Origin: CAWBVG01 sp963792175
GTDB lineage: Bacteria > Acidobacteriota > Vicinamibacteria > Vicinamibacterales > CAVVIG01
Direction: 5' to 3'
Assembly (NCBI GenBank): GCA_963792175.1
Contig: CAWBVG010000042.1
Location: 124,001-188,000, forward strand
DNA: 64,000 bases
Shown: positions 45,821 to 54,955 of the stretch, piece by piece
How the letters are laid out: every line of letters begins with the position of its first letter
Numbering within the stretch: the first letter of the stretch is position 1
Program-made: the position numbers and the translations under genes
Notes under the pieces: generated by a model
The model's input: only the letters and a program-made list of their open reading frames with translations
Database searches by the model: none
Told to the model about the DNA's origin: nothing

Positions 45821-48115
45821 TCAACACGGTAGCTCGATTGTAAACCGCGTGCCGCGCGGCGTGTTGTCGCCGACCTCGATGCTCCCGCCATGCTCGGCGA
45901 TGATCCGGCGCACGATCGCGAGGCCGAGCCCGCTGCCGCGCCGCTTGGTCGAGTAGTACGGCAGGAACAGTTTCTCGCGCTCGGCCGGCGGGATGCCCGG
46001 TCCGTCGTCGGCGACGACGACCCGCACCAGGTTGTTGCCGGGGTCGAGCTGCGTTTCAACCACGATGTCGCCCCGGCGCTCCATCGCTTCGATCGCGTTG
46101 TCGATCAGGTTGATGATGACGCGCCGAATCTGTTCGACGTCCAACCGCACCAGCGGCACGCCGGGCGCAAAGCGCTGGGCGATGCGGACATCGCTGAAAA
46201 TCCCATTGTACAGCGCCACCGTGTCGGTGATGAGCTGGCCGATATCGGTCGGGACAGTACGCGGCGACGGCATCCGCGCGAACTGCGAGAACTCGTCGAC
46301 CAGCCCCTTCAACGACTCGACTTCGCCGACGATCGTCGCCGTGCACTCGTCGACGAGTGTCTTGGACTGCAGCGGCGCGCCCGAGAAATGCCGCCGCATG
46401 CGTTCGGCCGAGAGCTGAATCGGCGTGAGCGGGTTCTTGATCTCGTGGGCCAGCCGCCGCGCCACCTCCCGCCATGCGGCCACTTTCTGCGCGCGAATCA
46501 GTGGGGTGACGTCATCGAGCACCATGACGACCCCTTCGGGCGTGCCGGCATCGCCGACGAGGGCCGTCGCGACTGCCGCCAGGTGTACTTCCTGCCCGTC
46601 GCGTGCCAGCACGATGTCGTGGGCGGCCGGTTCCACTCTTCCGGGCGCGGCGCCGGACAGGACCTTACCGATGGCCTGCAGATCGGGGCGATCGAAAATC
46701 GCCAGCGCCGGCTGTCCGACGATCTGCCGGTTCAGACTCAATAACCTGGCGGCCGCGCTGTTGATGGTGGCAATCACGCCGGACGCGTCCACCGAGACGA
46801 CTCCCGTGGTGATGCGCTCGAGAATCGTCTCGATATATCGGCGGCGGGCTTCGACCTCGACGTGCTTGCGCTCCAGATCGATCGTCCCGCGTTCGACCCG
46901 GCGGCGGCTGGTGGCCAGCTCTTTCGCCATCGCGTTGAACGCTTCGACGAGCGAGCCGAACTCGTCGTTGCTCTGCGGTTCGACCCGCTGATCCAGCCGG
47001 CCGGCGCCGATTTCCTTCGCGGCCGCCGCCAGCATCTGGACCGGGCGGGTAATCCGCTTCGCCATGTACAGGCCCATCCAGGTCGCGCCGACGAGAATCA
47101 TGAGCGTGACCATCAGGAAGAACGAGAGGTAGACGCCGGTCAGCGGCCGCTTCAGGACGCGCAACTGCGTGTAGTTCTCGTAGGCCTGCGTCATGCGGCG
47201 CGACCGCGCCGCCATTTCGCCAGTCAGATAGTCGGTCGCGACGACGACGCCTTTGGGTTTGCCGTCGGCGGAACGGACCACCGCCGCAGCGTGCAGGAAG
47301 TCGCCGCCGCCGCCGACGGTTTCGATCGAGGACTGCGCCAAGCCGCCAAACGCCTGGGCCGCCAGTCGATCGGCGGCAGCGCGGCTGTAGCCTGGCGGCA
47401 TCGACGGCGCCGCGACGTCGAGCACGGGTTCGAGCCCCGGCAGCGAGCCCGACAAGGCGCCGGCCGTTCCTGGCGCCACGACGCGGTACACCTCGACGAT
47501 CTGCACGCGCTGCAGCGTCACGTCCGGCGCCAGCAGATCGCGGAGCGGCCGGACGTCGCTTTTCGTCAGATCGACTGCGGACAACGAGCGCGCCATCCGC
47601 GCGGCGTGCTCGCTGACCAGCAGCTGCCGCTCGTGATAGTAGTCGCTCGCAATCTTGTTGGCCGACGACAGGATCTCGTCCATCGGCGCGTTGAACCAGC
47701 GGTCAACGCTCGCGCCAATCAGCTCGCTGCCAACGATCAGCACGAGTACCGCCGGAACGAAGGTCATGGCCAGCAGCAGGACGACCAGCTTGGCGCGGAA
47801 GCGCGCGAACGGCAGCGCCTTCCGCCGTTCGACGACCAGCTTCACGATGTTGCGCGCCAGCACGAAGACGAGCGCGACCAGCATCGTCAGATCGGCCGCC
47901 GAGAGCGCGTAGAGCACGAACTCGCTCAGGAAATCTGGCGACAGCCGTGACGTGCCGCGGGCAATGGCGAGCAGCGCGATCAGGACGCCAACGAGAATGG
48001 CGATGCCGGCGAGAATCAGCCGCGGGTTGTCCCTGAAGGGACGGCGCGGCGATTGCGGCGTCCGCGCGGGGCCACCGGCGCGTCTCGGCGTGATCGACGT
48101 CACGGTGGCTGGCAT
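45821..48115 (-). CDS. NtrY-like membrane sensor histidine kinase
   Basis: The 764-residue protein has N-terminal TM helices (LILAGIAILVGVLIALLAI, VVLLLAMTFVPAVLVLIVG), an extracytoplasmic sensor region, a further TM (FFLMVTLMILVGATWMGLY), HAMP, PAS (ETILERITTGVVSVDASG) and the histidine kinase core: H-box RRLAHEIKNPLTPIQLSAER, N-box NLIDNAIEAM, DDGPGIPP and GSGLGLAIVRRII. This is the NtrY layout, linked to nitrogen or redox control in other bacteria. It precedes the regulator gene. Confidence 0.9.
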   Translation of the reverse strand: MPATVTSITPRRAGGPARTPQSPRRPFRDNPRLILAGIAILVGVLIALLAIARGTSRLSPDFLSEFVLYALSAADLTMLVALVFVLARNIVKLVVERRKALPFARFRAKLVVLLLAMTFVPAVLVLIVGSELIGASVDRWFNAPMDEILSSANKIASDYYHERQLLVSEHAARMARSLSAVDLTKSDVRPLRDLLAPDVTLQRVQIVEVYRVVAPGTAGALSGSLPGLEPVLDVAAPSMPPGYSRAAADRLAAQAFGGLAQSSIETVGGGGDFLHAAAVVRSADGKPKGVVVATDYLTGEMAARSRRMTQAYENYTQLRVLKRPLTGVYLSFFLMVTLMILVGATWMGLYMAKRITRPVQMLAAAAKEIGAGRLDQRVEPQSNDEFGSLVEAFNAMAKELATSRRRVERGTIDLERKHVEVEARRRYIETILERITTGVVSVDASGVIATINSAAARLLSLNRQIVGQPALAIFDRPDLQAIGKVLSGAAPGRVEPAAHDIVLARDGQEVHLAAVATALVGDAGTPEGVVMVLDDVTPLIRAQKVAAWREVARRLAHEIKNPLTPIQLSAERMRRHFSGAPLQSKTLVDECTATIVGEVESLKGLVDEFSQFARMPSPRTVPTDIGQLITDTVALYNGIFSDVRIAQRFAPGVPLVRLDVEQIRRVIINLIDNAIEAMERRGDIVVETQLDPGNNLVRVVVADDGPGIPPAEREKLFLPYYSTKRRGSGLGLAIVRRIIAEHGGSIEVGDNTPRGTRFTIELPC

Positions 48116-48125
48116 GGGGCTTCTC

Positions 48126-48152
48126 GTAGTGGCTCGGGGCTAGGGGCTAGCT
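48126..48152. repeat. Short heptad-repeat remnant (GGGGCTA type)
   Basis: GGGGCTA is repeated and followed by a CTAGCTACTAG palindromic core. It lies between nrdR and the NtrY-like gene. It looks like a reduced copy of the octamer element at 34511. Confidence 0.55.
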
Positions 48153-48175
48153 ACTAGCTGCCACCCTTACGATGT

Positions 48176-48634
48176 TCACTCCTTCGGATTCAGAAGATCC
48201 TTCAACTCGTTCGCGAACTCGTTGATGTCGCGGAAATGACGATACACCGACGCGAAGCGCACGTAGGCGACCTTGTCCAGCTTTTTGAGCTCCTCCATGA
48301 CGAAGGCTCCGATGTCGTTGGTGGAGATCTCCTTCTCCTGGCGGTCCTGAAGCGTCGCTTCGACCCGATCCGCGATCGCTTCGAGCGCCGCGACACTGAC
48401 GGGACGCTTCTCACACGCTTTCAACAGGCCGGCCACCAGTTTCTGGCGCTCGAACCGTTCGCGGCTGCCGTCCTTCTTCACCACCATGTACGGGATCTCG
48501 TCGATCCGTTCGTAGCTGGTGAATCGCTTGCCGCATTCGAGGCACTCGCGCCGCCGCCGGATGACCTCGCCTTCCTTCGATTCGCGCGAGTCGACCACCT
48601 TGTCGCCGAGGTGGGCGCAATAAGGACACTTCAT
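48176..48634 (-). CDS. nrdR: Transcriptional repressor NrdR
   Basis: NrdR represses ribonucleotide reductase genes in response to ATP/dATP. From ATG 48634 it has the zinc ribbon (MKCPYCAHLGDKVVDSR, CLECGKRFTSYERID) and the ATP-cone (VVKKDGSRERFERQKLVAGL). The 152-residue length is typical; a start six codons upstream would precede the zinc ribbon and is unlikely. No nrd gene is in the window. Confidence 0.95.
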   Translation of the reverse strand: MKCPYCAHLGDKVVDSRESKEGEVIRRRRECLECGKRFTSYERIDEIPYMVVKKDGSRERFERQKLVAGLLKACEKRPVSVAALEAIADRVEATLQDRQEKEISTNDIGAFVMEELKKLDKVAYVRFASVYRHFRDINEFANELKDLLNPKE

Positions 48635-48676
48635 ACAGCGGCGAACGCGCACGGCTCAACGCTCGCCGTCGCGATG

Positions 48677-48715
48677 AGCGTTGAAAGTTGAAAGTTGAGA
48701 CTTGAGCAGAGTCTC
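48677..48715. repeat. Heptad-repeat arm (GTTGAAA type)
   Basis: Units GTTGAAA, GTTGAAA, GTTGAGA and CTTGAGC are followed by AGAGTCTC. It lies between the flippase-like gene and nrdR. Confidence 0.65.
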
Positions 48716-49766
48716 ATACGGTATGCCCCTGCTCCGCCTGATTCGCTAGCCGCCTCACGCCGGCGAGGTTGAGGCCTTCCTGGGCGGCAAAGAACAAGCC
48801 GAGCAGAAGCGCGGGGCCGATCGAGAACAGGTGCAGCACGATCGCCGCCCCCACCGCGGCATCGTCAGGAGCGCCGTAGAACATCGTCGTGCCGGCGCGG
48901 AACGCTTCGTGGAACCCGCCGATCGCGCCGGGCGTCGGCACGGCGACGCCGAGGACCAGCAGCGACAGCAGCAGGAACGAGCCGGTAAACGGCACGTCGA
49001 AACGAAACGCCACCGCGACCGACCAGATGCCGAGACAGATGCACAGCCACAACGGAAACGACCACGCCAGCGCGATGAGCACGCGGCTCGGCCGGCGGAT
49101 CGCACCGAGGCCGCGAACGAACTTCTCCGCGATCTTCGCGACCAGGCCCGCGAACGCCGAGGGCATCGCGCGCTCGAGTCGGCGCATGGCGCGACCCAGG
49201 CGCTCGGGCTGTCCCGCAAGCACGAAGAGCACGATCAGCACCGACGTCGAAACCGCCGCCGCGCTCGCGCCCGCCCACTTGACGATGGCGAAGCCTGTTG
49301 GATTGGCGGTGGCCAGATTCTTGCCGAACACGAACACAAAGGACGCCAGCAGGACCAGCACCGTCAGGGTGTCGAGCAGGCGCTCGAGAATGATCGTCGC
49401 AAAGGCGCCGGTCGCGGACATCCGCTCCGACGCGTCCTGCCGCCCGCCCGCTTGACGGGCCAGGAAATACGGGCGAATGACCTCGCCCGCGCGCGCCGGC
49501 AATACGCTGCTCGCCGCGAAGCCGACGGCCGTCGCCCGGAACGAGTCGGCAAAACTCGTGTGACCGAGCGGTTCCAGCAGGTACTGCCAGCGGAGCGCTC
49601 GAATCGCGAGATTGACCACCATCGTCACCAGCGAAAGCGCCAGCCATTCCGGACGGGCCCGGACGATTTCCGCGCCAACGCGCCAGAGATCGACGTTGTG
49701 GAGAAACAACGCCACCAGTCCGACCGCGATGGCCAGCACGACGATGGTGCGAACGTGCGATCGCAT
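48714..49766 (-). CDS. Lysylphosphatidylglycerol synthase-type TM protein (flippase-like)
   Basis: The protein has about eight TM helices, including IVVLAIAVGLVALFLHNVDL, LALSLVTMVVNLAIRALRW and FTGSFLLLSLLVLGVAVPTP, with the family motif PTPGAIGGFHEAFRAG. Such proteins (COG0392, UPF0104) are thought to move lipids. The family domain without a catalytic C-terminal part is present. ATG 49766 is preferred; an upstream start at 49826 adds 20 basic residues. It faces purC divergently. Confidence 0.82.
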   Translation of the reverse strand: MRSHVRTIVVLAIAVGLVALFLHNVDLWRVGAEIVRARPEWLALSLVTMVVNLAIRALRWQYLLEPLGHTSFADSFRATAVGFAASSVLPARAGEVIRPYFLARQAGGRQDASERMSATGAFATIILERLLDTLTVLVLLASFVFVFGKNLATANPTGFAIVKWAGASAAAVSTSVLIVLFVLAGQPERLGRAMRRLERAMPSAFAGLVAKIAEKFVRGLGAIRRPSRVLIALAWSFPLWLCICLGIWSVAVAFRFDVPFTGSFLLLSLLVLGVAVPTPGAIGGFHEAFRAGTTMFYGAPDDAAVGAAIVLHLFSIGPALLLGLFFAAQEGLNLAGVRRLANQAEQGHTV

Positions 49767-49897
49767 GCGTCTCACGTGCCTTCTTACTATAGCGCTCCTT
49801 CGACTGCCGCCCGGTCGCGGCGCCACTACATGTTGTTGTTGTCAGACCGTGAAGCGCCCTGTAAGATTCACACCTTCTCCAGCAGCCAGGATCGTTC

Positions 49898-50797
49898 GTG
49901 TCGCTCTCCTCACCGATTCTTCAAACGACGATTGCCGGCCGGCCGCCCGATCGTCAGGGCAAAGTCCGCGACATCTACGAGTTCGGCGACCGCCTGCTCA
50001 TCGTCGCGAGCGATCGCATCTCGGCCTTCGACTACGTGCTCGGTTCCGGCATTCCCGACAAAGGCAAAGTCCTGACGCAGATCTCGTCCTTCTGGTTCAA
50101 CCGGACCCGATCGATCGTCCCGAACCACGTGGTGGCCACCGATCCCGCGCAGTACCCGGCCGGAGCGCGGGACGCCGGCGACTATTTGCGCGGACGATCG
50201 ATGCTGGTCACTGGTACAGAGCCGCTGCCGATCGAGTGTGTCGCTCGCGGGTATCTCTCCGGCTCGGGCTGGAAGGACTATGCGGCGACTGGCGAAGTGT
50301 GCGGCATCCGCCTGCCGCCGAATCTCCACGAATCGGATCGCCTGCCGGAACCGCTCTTCACGCCCGCCACCAAGGCCCAGAGCGGCCACGACATCAACAT
50401 CAGCGAAAAGGACGCCGCTGCGCTCGTCGGGCCATCGGTACTCGACGCGGTTCGCGATCTCACGCTGCGGCTCTACGCCGCCGGCGCTGCCCACGCTGAA
50501 TCGTGCGGCATCATCGTCGCCGACACGAAGTTCGAGTTCGGCACGCTGCCGAGCGGCGACATCATCCTGATCGACGAAGTGCTGACGCCCGATTCGTCGC
50601 GTTTCTGGCCGCGCGACGGCTATGCCCCCGGCGGCGCGCAGAAAAGCTTCGACAAGCAGTTCGTCCGCGACTACCTGGAACGCATCCGCTGGAACAAGCA
50701 GCCGCCGGTCCCCGCATTGCCGGACGATGTGGTGGAAAAGACCCGCGAGAAGTACGTCGAGGCGTTCCGCCGCCTCACCGGGCAGGACCTGCAGTGA
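49898..50797 (+). CDS. purC: Phosphoribosylaminoimidazole-succinocarboxamide synthase
   Basis: PurC joins CAIR and aspartate in purine synthesis. The 299-residue protein has RQGKVRDIYEFGDRLLIVAS, DRISAFDYVL, GYLSGSGWKDY, ADTKFEFG and LIDEVLTPDSSRFWP. Start GTG 49898, with AGGA upstream. The length fits the fungal/bacterial monofunctional form. No other purine gene is in the window. Confidence 0.95.
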   Translation: MSLSSPILQTTIAGRPPDRQGKVRDIYEFGDRLLIVASDRISAFDYVLGSGIPDKGKVLTQISSFWFNRTRSIVPNHVVATDPAQYPAGARDAGDYLRGRSMLVTGTEPLPIECVARGYLSGSGWKDYAATGEVCGIRLPPNLHESDRLPEPLFTPATKAQSGHDINISEKDAAALVGPSVLDAVRDLTLRLYAAGAAHAESCGIIVADTKFEFGTLPSGDIILIDEVLTPDSSRFWPRDGYAPGGAQKSFDKQFVRDYLERIRWNKQPPVPALPDDVVEKTREKYVEAFRRLTGQDLQ

Positions 50798-51010
50798 TCT
50801 CGCGAACGCCTCGAACGACTCGTCGAGGAAATGGTCGACAAAGGCGTCCAGTTCGACGATGCCGTTCACGAGTTCGAAAAGCGTTTCATCGCGCGCGTCC
50901 TCGGACAGTGCTCGGGCAGCCTCACGAAGACCGCCGGTGCGCTGGGGATGCACCGCAATACGCTGACTCGGAAGATGGGGAAGTACAAGATCAAGCGTCG
51001 GGCAGGATAG
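50794..51010 (+). CDS. Fis-type helix-turn-helix protein, probable frameshift at start
   Basis: The clear part starts at ATG 50831 and has FEKRFIARVLGQCSGSLTKT followed by AGALGMHRNTLTRKMGKYKI, a Fis/NtrC C-terminal type HTH. GTG 50794 overlaps the purC stop as GTGA, the usual arrangement here; with one missing base near 50800 it would read VISRERLERLVEEMVDK into the same frame. The protein is then about 71 residues. Stand-alone HTH proteins of this kind bind DNA; targets are unknown. Confidence 0.72.
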
Positions 51011-51087
51011 GCGGCGTGGGCGGGAAACACACCGCGTTCCCGCCAGATTCAGCCCGCCCTGCCCGTCCAGCGCCTTCCGCCCTTCTC

Positions 51088-51095
51088 TAGCAGTC
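51088..51095. promoter_or_regulatory. Possible extra CIRCE half-site
   Basis: TAGCAGTC lies just upstream of the groES -35 box and repeats eight bases of the left CIRCE arm. No matching right arm follows. It could be an additional HrcA contact or chance. Confidence 0.35.
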
Positions 51096-51100
51096 GCCCC

Positions 51101-51128
51101 TTGACAGTGCCAATGACTCCCATATAAT
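51101..51128 (+). promoter_or_regulatory. Sigma-70-type promoter of groESL
   Basis: A consensus -35 TTGACA (51101-51106) and a consensus -10 TATAAT (51123-51128) are separated by 16 bases. Both hexamers are perfect, which is rare in this GC-rich sequence. The CIRCE operator begins at the last base of the -10. Confidence 0.87.
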
Positions 51129-51154
51129 TAGCAGTCGACCTCAACGACTGCTAA
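51128..51154. promoter_or_regulatory. CIRCE operator (HrcA binding site)
   Basis: The arms TTAGCAGTC and GACTGCTAA are perfect 9-bp inverted repeats around a 9-base spacer. The known consensus is TTAGCACTC-N9-GAGTGCTAA; here one position is changed symmetrically in both arms. The position, overlapping the -10 end and the likely transcript start, fits HrcA repression of groESL. Confidence 0.93.
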
Positions 51155-51198
51155 GCCACAGAGGGTCGCCACTTTCTTCACAAGACGGAGCACAACGC

Positions 51199-51528
51199 AT
51201 GAACGTCAGACCGTTGCACGACCGGATCATTGTCCAGCGCATCGAAGAGGGGGAGCAGAAAGTCGGCGGGATCATCATCCCCGATTCCGCCAAAGAGAAG
51301 CCCCAGCAGGGGAAAGTCATCGCCGCCGGCAGCGGCAAGTCGAAGGACGATGGCAAGCGCGTCCCGCTTGACGTCAAGGCAGGCGACCTGATCCTTTTCG
51401 GCAAGTACTCAGGCCAGGAAATCAAACTCGATGGCGACGAGTACCTGATCATGCGCGAGGACGAGGTGCTCGGCGTCATCGAAGGCAGCAGCGATGGCAA
51501 GGGCGCCGACGCCAAGAAAAAGAAGTAG
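51199..51528 (+). CDS. groES: Co-chaperonin GroES
   Basis: GroES caps GroEL. The 109-residue protein opens NVRPLHDRIIVQRIEEGEQ, with KVGGIIIPDSAKEKPQQG (mobile loop), GDLILFGKYSGQEIKLDG and EYLIMREDEVLGVIEG. The last 12 residues are Lys/Asp-rich and longer than usual (about 96). GGAG lies 9 bases before the ATG. It is the first gene after the promoter and CIRCE site. Confidence 0.97.
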   Translation: MNVRPLHDRIIVQRIEEGEQKVGGIIIPDSAKEKPQQGKVIAAGSGKSKDDGKRVPLDVKAGDLILFGKYSGQEIKLDGDEYLIMREDEVLGVIEGSSDGKGADAKKKK

Positions 51529-51572
51529 CTGACAGCCACGCGCTGAAAGCTGAGAGCAAAGAGCTGATCGCT
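51529..51572. repeat. Heptad-repeat array in groES-groEL gap (GCTGAAA type)
   Basis: About seven successive heptamers (GCTGACA, GCCACGC, GCTGAAA, GCTGAGA, GCAAAGA, GCTGATC, GCTACAG) fill most of the 61-base gap. AGGAGA, a likely groEL ribosome-binding site, follows directly. Confidence 0.75.
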
Positions 51573-51589
51573 ACAGGAGAACAGAGAAC

Positions 51590-53214
<1,625 letters not shown>

Positions 53215-53233
<19 letters not shown>

Positions 53234-53270
53234 AGTTAAAAGTTAAAAGTTAAGTTAAAGTTGAAAGACT
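53215..53270. repeat. Heptad-repeat array (GTTAAAA type) at groEL 3' end
   Basis: Units GTTAAAA, GCTTGAA, GTTAAAA, GTTAAAA and GTTGAAA span the end of groEL and lead into the terminator. The groEL stop is formed by the second unit. Confidence 0.8.
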
Positions 53271-53272
53271 TG

Positions 53273-53310
53273 GGCCCGGCAGGAGCAATCCTGACCGGGC
53301 CTTTTCTTTT
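53273..53310 (+). terminator. Intrinsic terminator after groEL
   Basis: The stem GGCCCGG-CAGGA pairs with TCCTG-CCGGGCC around a GCAA tetraloop, with one bulged A on the 3' side. It is followed by TTTTCTTTT. It would end the groESL transcript before the convergent TonB-like gene. Confidence 0.92.
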
Positions 53311-53312
53311 GG

Positions 53313-53371
53313 TCTTAACTTGTCACTTGTCACTTGTAAGTTGTGACTTGTGACTTGTAAGTTGTGACTTC
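53313..53371. repeat. Heptad-repeat array (TCACTTG/TGACTTG type)
   Basis: Units TCACTTG, TCACTTG, TAAGTTG, TGACTTG, TGACTTG, TAAGTTG follow the terminator. The array contains short internal inverted pairs (TCACTTG and TAAGTTG types) and ends near the TonB-like stop codon. Confidence 0.75.
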
Positions 53372-53386
53372 CGGTTCCGGTCCTGG

Positions 53387-54304
53387 TTACCGGAGCGTGA
53401 ACGTCAGCTCGATGGTGACCAGGACCGGAACCGGCTCGCCGAGGCGCGTGCCCGGCGCGAAACGCCACTGTTTCGCGGCTTTGATGGCTTCCTGATCGAG
53501 GCCGAAGACGCCGTCGAGCGATCGCAGAATCTGCACGTCGCCCACTGAACCGTCAGGGCGGACGACGCACTCGAGGAGCACCGTGCCCTGGACCTTCGCA
53601 CGCATCGCGTCGGAGGTGTATTGCGGCTTCACCTCGCGCAGGACACGCGGGATCGTGACGCCGTTGCCAGGACGGTAGGTGCCGCCCCCTGTTCCACCGC
53701 CACTGCCCGGCCCAAGACCCGATCCTGTTCCCGGACCGATGCCGGTGCCAGTGCCGGTTCCCGCGCCGCCGCCAGCGCCCGACCCTTGAGAGAGCGTCGG
53801 CGGTCCCGGCGGGGCCTCAATCGCGCCTGGAAGCGTATCCGTCGACGCGGCGGTCAGCTTCGCAGGAATGTTGAACTGCTCGATCGGCGGCGGCTCGTTT
53901 TTGGCCTGCTTCGCCTCGATTTTCGGGGGTTTCGCGACTGGAACGGTGATCTTGTCCTTGCCGGGCAGCTCGGCCTTCCGGGGCGGCTCCTTCATCTTGT
54001 TGCCGCCACCGCCACCGCCGCCACCCGGACCCGGTTGGCTGAGCCAGATGATGTTCTGGTTCGGCTGGTCCGGAAGGAGTGCGGCGGTCGACACCGAATG
54101 CGGCGCGTAACGAATGAAGAGCACAATCGCGACGACGATGAGGACGTGAGAGATGAACGAGGCCAGCGCGGCGGGGGCGATGCGCTTCGCCGGCTGTTCG
54201 AACATGAACGGGACGTCGACCGGATGCTGCCCTTCGACGTGGACGGACAGATGCCCGGCGGTCGCGTTAGCGCGGACTTCGGCCGTGTGGGAAGGCTCGC
54301 TCAT
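53387..54304 (-). CDS. TonB-family protein
   Basis: From ATG 54304 (MSEPSHTAEV) the protein has one TM helix (ISHVLIVVAIVLFIRYAP) near residue 60, a long Gly/Pro/Lys linker (GTGTGTGIGPGTGSG) and a C-terminal TonB domain: VKPQYTSDAMRAKVQGTVLL, VRPDGSVGDVQILRSLDGVF and AIKAAKQWRFAPGTRLGEPV. TonB domains pass proton-motive energy to outer-membrane proteins. ExbB/ExbD are not nearby. An upstream start at 54367 is possible. About 305 residues. Confidence 0.88.
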   Translation of the reverse strand: MSEPSHTAEVRANATAGHLSVHVEGQHPVDVPFMFEQPAKRIAPAALASFISHVLIVVAIVLFIRYAPHSVSTAALLPDQPNQNIIWLSQPGPGGGGGGGGNKMKEPPRKAELPGKDKITVPVAKPPKIEAKQAKNEPPPIEQFNIPAKLTAASTDTLPGAIEAPPGPPTLSQGSGAGGGAGTGTGTGIGPGTGSGLGPGSGGGTGGGTYRPGNGVTIPRVLREVKPQYTSDAMRAKVQGTVLLECVVRPDGSVGDVQILRSLDGVFGLDQEAIKAAKQWRFAPGTRLGEPVPVLVTIELTFTLR

Positions 54305-54431
54305 CTGCTGTGGTAATGGGCCCGTTGAGATATTCTCGCGCACGTGTCTTGGGTGAGGCAACTGCAAAAGCAGTGCCTCAAACCTCGTGCGTATTTGCTG
54401 GCGAGAATGTCAGAGGGGTGAGCGGCTGTCC

Positions 54432-54890
54432 TCAGACTCGGCCGGACCAGGCTCCAATGGCTGCATTGCCGCCGCCGTAGGAATGAAACAGCGCGAGGGC
54501 ATCGGCCGCGCGGGGCTCGCTGCGGACAGCCACGAGGATGCCGCCGCGTCCGACCAGTGTTTCGAAGATCCGGCCGTCGTGCGCCTGAAAGCCAACGCGC
54601 CGCATGGCGCCGGCGAGGCCGATCGTCGGCAGATCGACGCGGGGTCCCTGCAACGCAGCGACGAGCGGCCCGTGCGCCACCGCCGCGCCAATCGCGGCGA
54701 GCTCCAATCGATCGCCCGGTCGTCCGAAGGTCTTTTCAATCAAGGCCGCGGCGTCGTCGGTGACCTTCGCGAGAATGGTCGTTCCGTCGTGCGAGAAACC
54801 GGCCTGCTTCAGGGCCTCGAGTGCCTTCGTGGCCCAGGCGACATCTTGAAACACGGCGACGGTGAAGAGCCCGGTCTGTGTGTCGATCAC
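54432..54890 (-). CDS. Hypothetical protein, possible YflT-like stress domain
   Basis: The 152-residue protein opens LFTVAVFQDVAWATKALEAL and continues with alternating beta and alpha segments (KQAGFSHDGTTILAKV, RGGILVAVRSEPRAADALAL). The start is weakly like heat-induced stress YflT-type domains, but I cannot confirm it. A central Gly/Ala segment (AAIGAAVAHGPLVAA) could be a membrane-active or glycine-zipper-like region. Function unknown. Confidence 0.55.
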   Translation of the reverse strand: MIDTQTGLFTVAVFQDVAWATKALEALKQAGFSHDGTTILAKVTDDAAALIEKTFGRPGDRLELAAIGAAVAHGPLVAALQGPRVDLPTIGLAGAMRRVGFQAHDGRIFETLVGRGGILVAVRSEPRAADALALFHSYGGGNAAIGAWSGRV

Positions 54891-54955
54891 TGCAATCCTC
54901 GGGGCTCGGCGCTCGCAGCAACGCGACCTCGAGCCAACGGCGGTAATGTATCACG

